Part shown: positions 58,422 through 64,000 of the stretch, piece by piece
Numbering within the stretch: position 1 is the first letter of the stretch
Layout: the number at the start of each line of letters is the position of its first letter
Assembly: GCF_014204515.1 (NCBI RefSeq)
Contig: NZ_JACHLI010000012.1
Location: 1 to 64,000 of the forward strand
DNA from: Pseudomonas nitroreducens
Lineage (GTDB): Bacteria > Pseudomonadota > Gammaproteobacteria > Pseudomonadales > Pseudomonadaceae
DNA: 64,000 bases
Direction of reading: 5' to 3'
Notes under the pieces: generated by a model
What the model was told of the DNA's origin: nothing
What the model saw: only the letters and a program-made list of their open reading frames with translations
Database searches by the model: none
Made by a program: the position numbers and the translations under genes

Positions 58422-59558
58422 TCAGGCCTGCTGGCTGGCGCTCAGCTGGTATTCCTCACCGGCGTAGTAGGCGCGCACGCGACGGTCCATCACCGCGCGC
58501 CAGAGCGGCGGGAACAGCGCGAGGACGATCATCCCGGCGTAGCCGTTGGGCAACTGCGGGCTCTCGTCGAAGTGGCGCAGCACCTGGTAGCGGCGCTTGG
58601 CGTGGGCGTGGTGGTCGGAATGGCGCTGCAGGTGGAAGAGGAACAGGTTGGTCAGCAGGAAGTTGCTGTTCCAGGAGTGCTCGTGGGTGGTCCGCTCATA
58701 GCGCCCGGTGTCCAGGCGGCGGCGGTGCAGGCCGTAGTGCTCCACGTAGTTGACGATCTCCAGCAGGGTGAAGGCCATCACCGATTGGCCGATGAAATAC
58801 AGCGCGCCGATCCAGCCGAAAGCGACGCTGAAGCCGACCAGGAACAGCGCGCTGATCACGTACCACCAGATCAGCTCGTTGCGCCAGTGCAGCGCCGGCA
58901 GGCCCTTGCGCTTGAGGCGCTCGGTTTCCAGCTTCCAGGCGTTGAGGAAGTTGTGCTTGTAGGCATGGGGCAGGAAGGCATAGAGGCTCTGGCCGTAGCG
59001 CGAGGACGAGGCGTCTTCCGGCGTGGAGACGTGCACGTGATGACCACGTACATGCTCGACCTTGAAACCCGCGTAGCACACCGCCGCCAGCAGCAGGCCG
59101 CCGGCGTTCTGCTCCAGCTGCGGGTCCTTGTGAATCAGCTCGTGGGAGACGGTGATGCCGATGGCGCCCATCACCGTGCCTACCGAGAGAATCCAGCCCA
59201 GCTGGCCGACCCAGTTCCAGGCGTCATAGGTGGCCAGCACCCAGCCGCCGTACACCAGCATGCCCAGCAGCAGCGGCACGGTCAGCAGGCTGAGGAAGCG
59301 ATAGTAGCCCTCGCGTTCCATGGGCGGGACTTCCTCGACCTCGTCGGGGTTGGCCGGGTCGCGGCCGACCACGAAGTCCAGCAGCGGGATCACCCCGAAC
59401 ACCACGGTGATCACCAGCCAGGGCCAGGCATTGGGGGACTCGCTGCCGAATGACCACCAGTAGCTGACGGGAATACCGAACACCGGCACCAGCCAGATCC
59501 AGTAACCGGCTTTCTTGAGACGCAACATCCAGGCAGGGGAAAGGAACAAGGCAAACAT
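58422..59558 (-). CDS. alkB2: Alkane 1-monooxygenase (AlkB2-like)
   Basis: A di-iron membrane hydroxylase that makes 1-alkanols from n-alkanes with rubredoxin as electron donor. The 378-residue protein has several membrane helices and the histidine motifs SHELIHK, EHVRGHHVHVST, NYVEHYGLHRR and LQRHSDHHAHAKR that bind iron. By order it corresponds to PA1525 (alkB2). The start at 59558 (MFALFLSP) precedes the first helix; the frame extends upstream without a site. GGACAGTC-type palindromes lie in the leader, and a GntR gene is divergent. Confidence 0.96.
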   Translation of the reverse strand: MFALFLSPAWMLRLKKAGYWIWLVPVFGIPVSYWWSFGSESPNAWPWLVITVVFGVIPLLDFVVGRDPANPDEVEEVPPMEREGYYRFLSLLTVPLLLGMLVYGGWVLATYDAWNWVGQLGWILSVGTVMGAIGITVSHELIHKDPQLEQNAGGLLLAAVCYAGFKVEHVRGHHVHVSTPEDASSSRYGQSLYAFLPHAYKHNFLNAWKLETERLKRKGLPALHWRNELIWWYVISALFLVGFSVAFGWIGALYFIGQSVMAFTLLEIVNYVEHYGLHRRRLDTGRYERTTHEHSWNSNFLLTNLFLFHLQRHSDHHAHAKRRYQVLRHFDESPQLPNGYAGMIVLALFPPLWRAVMDRRVRAYYAGEEYQLSASQQA

Positions 59559-59585
59559 GGACGACTCCCGATACGTCTCTTGTGT

Positions 59586-59604
59586 AGGATTGTCAGACAA
59601 TCCT
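59586..59604. promoter_or_regulatory. Perfect 9-bp-arm palindrome in the alkB2 leader
   Basis: AGGATTGTC-a-GACAATCCT, 28-46 bp upstream of the alkB2 ATG. The core TTGTC/GACAA has the shape of FadR/GntR-type operators (T-GT-N3-AC-A). The divergent GntR protein is the natural candidate. Confidence 0.65.
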
Positions 59605-59672
59605 GCGCCTGAAACTTCCGGCGCACGCACCAACCTTTGTTCTGTCGTTCCCCCTGGGCGGGGGATGGCGCG

Positions 59673-59689
59673 GTAACACCCTGTGTTAC
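59673..59689. promoter_or_regulatory. Palindrome between alkB2 and the GntR gene
   Basis: GTAACAC-cct-GTGTTAC, perfect 7-bp arms, 52-68 bp before the GntR start and about 115 bp before alkB2. It is a second possible operator in the divergent region, perhaps for autoregulation. Confidence 0.6.
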
Positions 59690-59740
59690 ACTTCGCGGCC
59701 GCAGCACCCCCTCGAAAGCGCCCGATTCTTAAGGACAACC

Positions 59741-60400
59741 ATGACGTTCAAGGCCCCGGACAGCCTGGCTGAGCAGATCGCGCATCACCTTGCCGAACGC
59801 ATCATCCGGGGCGAACTCAAGGAACGTGAGCGCATCCAGGAACAGAAGGTCACCCAGACCCTCAACGTCAGCCGCGGCTCGGTGCGCGAAGCGCTGCTGA
59901 TCCTCGAACGTCGCCACCTGGTGGTGATCCTGCCGCGCCGGGGTGCGCAGGTCTCCGAGCTGTCGGCGGCGCACGTCGAAAGCCTCTATTCGCTGGTGAT
60001 GGAGCTGTACATCATGCTCGCCAGCAGCGTGGCGCGGACCTGGCGCGAGGAAGCCGACCTCGCGCCCTTCATGGCCATCCAGCAGCGCCTGCTGGACAAC
60101 CTCGAACGCGGCGACATCAACGCCTTCGTCGAATCCAGTTTCGACATCATGCGCGCCGCCTTCCCGTTCGCCGCCAACCCCTACCTGCAGGAAACCGTGG
60201 AAAATCTCCTGCCGGCCATCAGTCGCACCTATCATCTGGCCCTGGAACGCCGCAAAGGCGAGATGAGCCAGTTCATCGGCAGCTTCGAGAGCCTGTTGCG
60301 CGCGGTGGTCGGCCGCGACGAGGCGGGCATCCGCGAGGTCCTGCTCGATTACGGGCGGCACAACAGCCAACTGGTCCTGGCCGCACTGGCTGAACGATAA
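59741..60400 (+). CDS. GntR family regulator next to alkB2
   Basis: A 219-residue regulator. The winged helix (about 5-75) has LAEQIAHHLAERIIRGELKERERI, VSRGSVREALLILERRHLVVILPRRGAQVSEL (in segments). The C-terminal domain (about 80-215) is FCD-like but lacks some of the usual metal-ligand histidines, with SFDIMRAAFPFAANPYL where FH..L is expected. It is divergent from alkB2, which it may control, and ends 36 bp before smc on the same strand. It corresponds to PA1526. Confidence 0.9.
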   Translation: MTFKAPDSLAEQIAHHLAERIIRGELKERERIQEQKVTQTLNVSRGSVREALLILERRHLVVILPRRGAQVSELSAAHVESLYSLVMELYIMLASSVARTWREEADLAPFMAIQQRLLDNLERGDINAFVESSFDIMRAAFPFAANPYLQETVENLLPAISRTYHLALERRKGEMSQFIGSFESLLRAVVGRDEAGIREVLLDYGRHNSQLVLAALAER

Positions 60401-60436
60401 GCTCGCTAATCAGAAGAGAAAGGGGGAAGAGGGCGC

Positions 60437-63400
60437 ATGCGGCTCAAGTGCATCAAGCTGGCGGGCTTCAAGTCCTTCGTCGACCCGACGACGGTCAACT
60501 TCCCGAGCAACATGGCGGCCGTGGTCGGTCCCAACGGCTGCGGCAAGTCCAACATCATCGACGCCGTTCGCTGGGTGATGGGCGAGAGTTCGGCGAAGAA
60601 CCTCCGTGGCGAGTCGATGACCGACGTCATCTTCAATGGCTCCAACACGCGCAAGCCGGTGACCCAGGCGTCCATCGAACTGGTGTTCGACAACTCCGAC
60701 CAGACCCTGCTGGGCGAATACGCCAGCTACGCCGAGATATCCATCCGCCGCCGCGTGACCCGCGACGGGCAGAACACCTACTTCCTCAACGGCACCAAAT
60801 GCCGGCGTCGCGACATCACCGACATCTTCCTCGGCACCGGCCTGGGCCCGCGCAGCTACTCGATCATCGAGCAGGGCATGATCTCCAAGCTGATCGAGGC
60901 CAAGCCGGAGGACCTGCGCAACTTCATCGAGGAAGCCGCCGGCATCTCCAAGTACAAGGAGCGCCGCCGCGAGACCGAGAACCGTATCCGCCGCACCCAG
61001 GAGAACCTCGCGCGCCTGACCGACCTGCGCGAAGAACTGGAACGCCAGCTCGAACGCCTGCACCGCCAGGCCCAGTCGGCGGAGAAGTACCAGGAATTCA
61101 AGGCCGAGGAACGCACCCTCAAGGCCCAGCTCGGCGCCCTGCGCTGGCGCGACCTGAACGAGCAGGTCGGGCAGAAGGAAAAGGTCATCGGCGACCAGGA
61201 AGTGGCCTTCGAGGCCCTGGTGGCCGAGCAGCGCAGCGCCGATGCCAGTATCGAGCGCCTGCGCGACGGCCACCACGAGCTGTCGGAAACCTTCAACCAG
61301 GTGCAGGGCCGCTTCTATTCCGTGGGCGGCGACATCGCTCGCGTCGAGCAGAGCATCCAGCACGGCCAGCAGCGCCTGCGTCAGTTGCAGGACGACCTGC
61401 GCGAGGCCGAGAAGACCCGCCAGGAAACCGAATCCCACCTGGGCCACGATCGCACCCTGCTCGCCACCCTGGGTGAGGAACTGGAGCGTCTGGCGCCGGA
61501 GCAGGAAATCAGCGCCGCTGCCGCCGAAGAGGCCAGCGTCGGCCTGGAAGACGCCGAGCAGCGCATGCACGACTGGCAGCAGCGCTGGGACGCCTTCAAC
61601 CAGCAGAGCGCCGAGCCGCGCCGCGAAGCGGAGGTGCAGCAGTCGCGCATCCAGCACCTGGAGCAGAGCCTGGAGCGCCAGGGAGAACGCCAGCGCCGCT
61701 TGCGCGAAGAGCGCACGCAGTTGGCTGCCGACCCGGAAGACGCCGCGATCCTCGAGCTGGGCGAACAGGTTGCCGCCATCGAACTGCTGCTGGAAGAGTC
61801 GCAGATCGAAGAACAGGAACTGGCCGAGCGCCTGGAGCGCGTGCGCCAGTCCCTGCAGGAAAGCAGCGCCGCGCAGCATCAGGCGCAGGGCGAGCTGCAG
61901 CGCCTGAATGGCCGCATCGCATCGCTGGAAGCGCTGCAGCAGGCCGCGCTCGATCCGGGCGACGGCACCGCGCAATGGTTGCGCCAGCAAGGGCTGGAGC
62001 AGCGCCCGCGCCTCGCCGAAGGCCTGCGCGTGCAGCCGGGCTGGGAGCTGGCGGTGGAAACCGTGCTCGGCGCCGACCTGCACGGCGTGCTGCTGGACGA
62101 TGTGAAAGGCCTGCCGTTCGATGCGCTGGAGAAGGGCGAGCTACGCCTGCTCGATCTGGCCGCCGGCACCGTTTCCCGTCCCGGCAGCCTGCTGGACAAG
62201 GTCGAGACCAGCGTTGACCTGAGTTACTGGCTGGGCCGCGTGCGCCCCGTGGAAAGCCTGGAGCAGGCACTGGCCCAGCGCGCATCGCTGGGCGACGGCG
62301 AAAGCCTGATCAGCCGCGATGGCTACTGGGTCGGCCGCAACTTCCTGCGTGTTCGCCGTGGCGAATCCGCCGATGGCGGTGTGCTCGCTCGTGGCCAGGA
62401 GCTGGAGCGCCTGTACGCCGAGCGCGAGGCGCTGGAGCAGCGCCTCGCCGAAATCGACGAACAACTGGTGCGCCTGCGCGACGAGCAGCGCCAGGCCGAG
62501 GAAGGCCGCGACCAGGTGCGTCGCCGCCTGCAGGACGAGGGCCGCCGCCAGGGCGAGCTGAAGGCGCAGCTGTCCGCGCAGCAGGCCAAGGTCGAGCAAC
62601 TGACCCTGCGCCGCCGCCGTCTGGACGAGGAGTTGGCCGAACTGGCCGAGCAGCACGCCGTCGAGCAGGAGCAGCTGGGCGAAGCCCGCCTCAGCCTGCA
62701 GGAAGCGCTGGACGCCATGGCGGTGGATACCGAACGCCGCGAATCCCTGCTGGCCGAACGCGACGGCATGCGCGAGAAGCTCGACCGCATTCGCCAGGAA
62801 TCCCGCCAGCACAAGGACCACGCTCACCAACTGGCCGTGCGCGTCGGTTCCCTGCGCGCCCAGCATGAGTCCACCCGCCAGGCGCTGGAGCGCCTGGACA
62901 GCCAGGCCGTGCGCCTGGTCGAGCGTTGCGAGCAGCTCAACCTCAACCTGGAGGAGGGCGCCGCGCCGCTGGAAGAGTTGCGCATGCGCCTGGAAGAGCT
63001 GCTCGACCGGCGCATGGCCGTGGAAGACGAGCTCAAGCATGCCCGTCTCGCCCTGGAAGACGCCGACCGCCAGCTGCGCGACGCCGAGAAGCGCCGCACC
63101 CAGGCCGAGCAGCAGTCGCAACTGCTGCGCGGCCAGCTGGAGCAGCAGCGCATGGAGTGGCAGGCCCTGAACGTGCGCCGCAAGTCGCTGCAGGAGCAAC
63201 TCCACGAGGATGGCTACGACTTGCACGGCGTGCTGGGCACGCTGCCCCACGACGCTGCCGAAAAGGTCTGGGAAACCCGCCTGGAAGAACTCGCCGCGCG
63301 CATCGCTCGCCTGGGGCCGATCAACCTCGCGGCCATCGAGGAATACCAGCAGCAGTCCGAGCGCAAACGCTACCTGGACGACCAGAACGACGACCTGGTG

Positions 63401-63925
63401 GAAGCGTTGGAAACCCTGGAAAACGTCATCCGCAAGATCGACAAGGAGACCCGCAACCGCTTCAAGGAAACCTTCGACCAGATCAATGCTGGCCTTCAGG
63501 CATTGTTCCCCAAGGTTTTCGGCGGCGGTCACGCCTATCTGGAACTTACCGGCGAGGATCTACTCGATACCGGGGTGGCGATCATGGCGCGCCCGCCGGG
63601 CAAGAAGAACAGCACTATCCATCTGCTGTCCGGTGGCGAGAAGGCCCTGACCGCTCTGGCGCTGGTGTTTGCGATCTTCCAGCTGAACCCGGCACCGTTC
63701 TGCATGCTCGACGAAGTCGACGCGCCGCTGGACGATGCCAACGTCGGCCGTTATGCGCGGCTGGTGAAGGAGATGTCGGAGAAAGTGCAGTTCATCTATA
63801 TCACCCACAACAAGATCGCCATGGAGATGGCCGATCAGTTGATGGGCGTGACCATGCACGAACCGGGTTGTTCGCGTCTGGTGGCAGTGGATGTGGAAGA
63901 AGCGGTCGCCTTGGCCGAAGCCTGA
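60437..63925 (+). CDS. smc: Chromosome segregation protein SMC
   Basis: The condensin ATPase that loads on and compacts DNA with ScpA and ScpB. The complete 1162-residue protein has an N-terminal ATPase half with Walker A VGPNGCGKSNIIDAVRW (at about 31-47), two long coiled coils (about 170-500 and 660-1000), a central hinge (about 520-650, around AEGLRVQPGWELAVETVLGA), and a C-terminal half with the signature LLSGGEKALTALALVFAI and Walker B PFCMLDEVDAPLDDANV. GGGGGAAGAGG precedes the ATG. It corresponds to PA1527; zipA would follow beyond the window. Confidence 0.98.
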   Translation: MRLKCIKLAGFKSFVDPTTVNFPSNMAAVVGPNGCGKSNIIDAVRWVMGESSAKNLRGESMTDVIFNGSNTRKPVTQASIELVFDNSDQTLLGEYASYAEISIRRRVTRDGQNTYFLNGTKCRRRDITDIFLGTGLGPRSYSIIEQGMISKLIEAKPEDLRNFIEEAAGISKYKERRRETENRIRRTQENLARLTDLREELERQLERLHRQAQSAEKYQEFKAEERTLKAQLGALRWRDLNEQVGQKEKVIGDQEVAFEALVAEQRSADASIERLRDGHHELSETFNQVQGRFYSVGGDIARVEQSIQHGQQRLRQLQDDLREAEKTRQETESHLGHDRTLLATLGEELERLAPEQEISAAAAEEASVGLEDAEQRMHDWQQRWDAFNQQSAEPRREAEVQQSRIQHLEQSLERQGERQRRLREERTQLAADPEDAAILELGEQVAAIELLLEESQIEEQELAERLERVRQSLQESSAAQHQAQGELQRLNGRIASLEALQQAALDPGDGTAQWLRQQGLEQRPRLAEGLRVQPGWELAVETVLGADLHGVLLDDVKGLPFDALEKGELRLLDLAAGTVSRPGSLLDKVETSVDLSYWLGRVRPVESLEQALAQRASLGDGESLISRDGYWVGRNFLRVRRGESADGGVLARGQELERLYAEREALEQRLAEIDEQLVRLRDEQRQAEEGRDQVRRRLQDEGRRQGELKAQLSAQQAKVEQLTLRRRRLDEELAELAEQHAVEQEQLGEARLSLQEALDAMAVDTERRESLLAERDGMREKLDRIRQESRQHKDHAHQLAVRVGSLRAQHESTRQALERLDSQAVRLVERCEQLNLNLEEGAAPLEELRMRLEELLDRRMAVEDELKHARLALEDADRQLRDAEKRRTQAEQQSQLLRGQLEQQRMEWQALNVRRKSLQEQLHEDGYDLHGVLGTLPHDAAEKVWETRLEELAARIARLGPINLAAIEEYQQQSERKRYLDDQNDDLVEALETLENVIRKIDKETRNRFKETFDQINAGLQALFPKVFGGGHAYLELTGEDLLDTGVAIMARPPGKKNSTIHLLSGGEKALTALALVFAIFQLNPAPFCMLDEVDAPLDDANVGRYARLVKEMSEKVQFIYITHNKIAMEMADQLMGVTMHEPGCSRLVAVDVEEAVALAEA

Positions 63926-63930
63926 TCACC

Positions 63931-63966
63931 GGTGCCTGCCGAGAGTGCTGGCAGGATGCCTTTTTA
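63931..63966 (+). terminator. Possible terminator after smc
   Basis: CCTGCC-gagagtgct-GGCAGG (63935-63955), extendable by a few weaker pairs, followed by TTTTT at 63961-63965. The stem is modest and the T-run is 5 nt away. The last 35 bases may hold the promoter of the next gene. Confidence 0.45.
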
Positions 63967-64000
63967 CAAGTCTAAGCTATTGATTTGGCAGGAATAGGTC

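Overview
The window looks like chromosomal DNA of a high-GC Pseudomonas of the P. aeruginosa group. The evidence is the Pseudomonas-type end of an rRNA operon, GC-rich codon use throughout, and a gene order that I recognise from memory as that of P. aeruginosa PAO1: the block PA1609-PA1643 (fabB to mnmH), here followed directly by the block PA1513-PA1527 (puuD to smc). I see no insertion sequence, prophage, CRISPR array or tRNA gene. The non-coding DNA is instead rich in short palindromic repeats of at least four families.

Layout. 1-550: the last bases of a 23S gene, then two 5S rRNA genes, each with its own terminator. 700-8200 (minus strand): a GNAT acetyltransferase, fabB-fabA, and an apparent operon of TonB receptor, periplasmic binding protein and hybrid sensor kinase (PA1611-like). 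8380-18520 (plus): gpsA, a DUF4389 protein, sixA, an acyl-CoA synthetase with a thioesterase, an AraC regulator with a LysE exporter, two alpha/beta hydrolases, a DUF4892 protein and an AI-2E-family permease. 19000-23900 (minus): an MFS transporter with a GntR regulator, then an EF-hand protein beside an OmpR-type response regulator and a sensor kinase broken by a frameshift. 24220-32510 (plus): a complete kdpFABCDE potassium locus, interrupted between kdpB and kdpC by a 72-bp tandem repeat array. 33100-36380: a patatin-like protein, and selD-mnmH for tRNA selenouridine.

36490-58070 is a purine catabolism locus: puuD, allA, uraD and puuE (minus), uraH (plus), a purine permease (minus), a GntR regulator (plus), guaD and xdhCBA (minus). 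Together these take guanine, hypoxanthine and xanthine through urate to allantoate and on to glyoxylate and urea. Allantoicase (alc) is missing from the place it has in PAO1. An efflux cassette (MFS, membrane fusion protein, outer membrane factor, LysR) and a universal stress protein sit inside the locus. The palindrome TTGTRTACAA occurs, exactly or nearly so, in front of puuE, uraH, the permease and the GntR gene, which suggests one GntR-controlled regulon. A second motif is shared by the xdhA and permease upstream regions. The window ends with alkB2, a GntR regulator and smc.

The most unusual gene is a single 597-residue protein at 40829-42622, inside the purine locus. It joins a receiver, a LuxR-type DNA-binding domain, a PAS domain and a histidine-kinase core, but Glu replaces the receiver's phospho-accepting Asp and Ser replaces the kinase's phospho-accepting His. 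Other items to check are the EF-hand/poly-proline two-component system, the TonB-binding protein-kinase operon, a compact multi-hairpin element at 32664-32869, and the two 5S copies, whose only two differences form a compensatory base pair.
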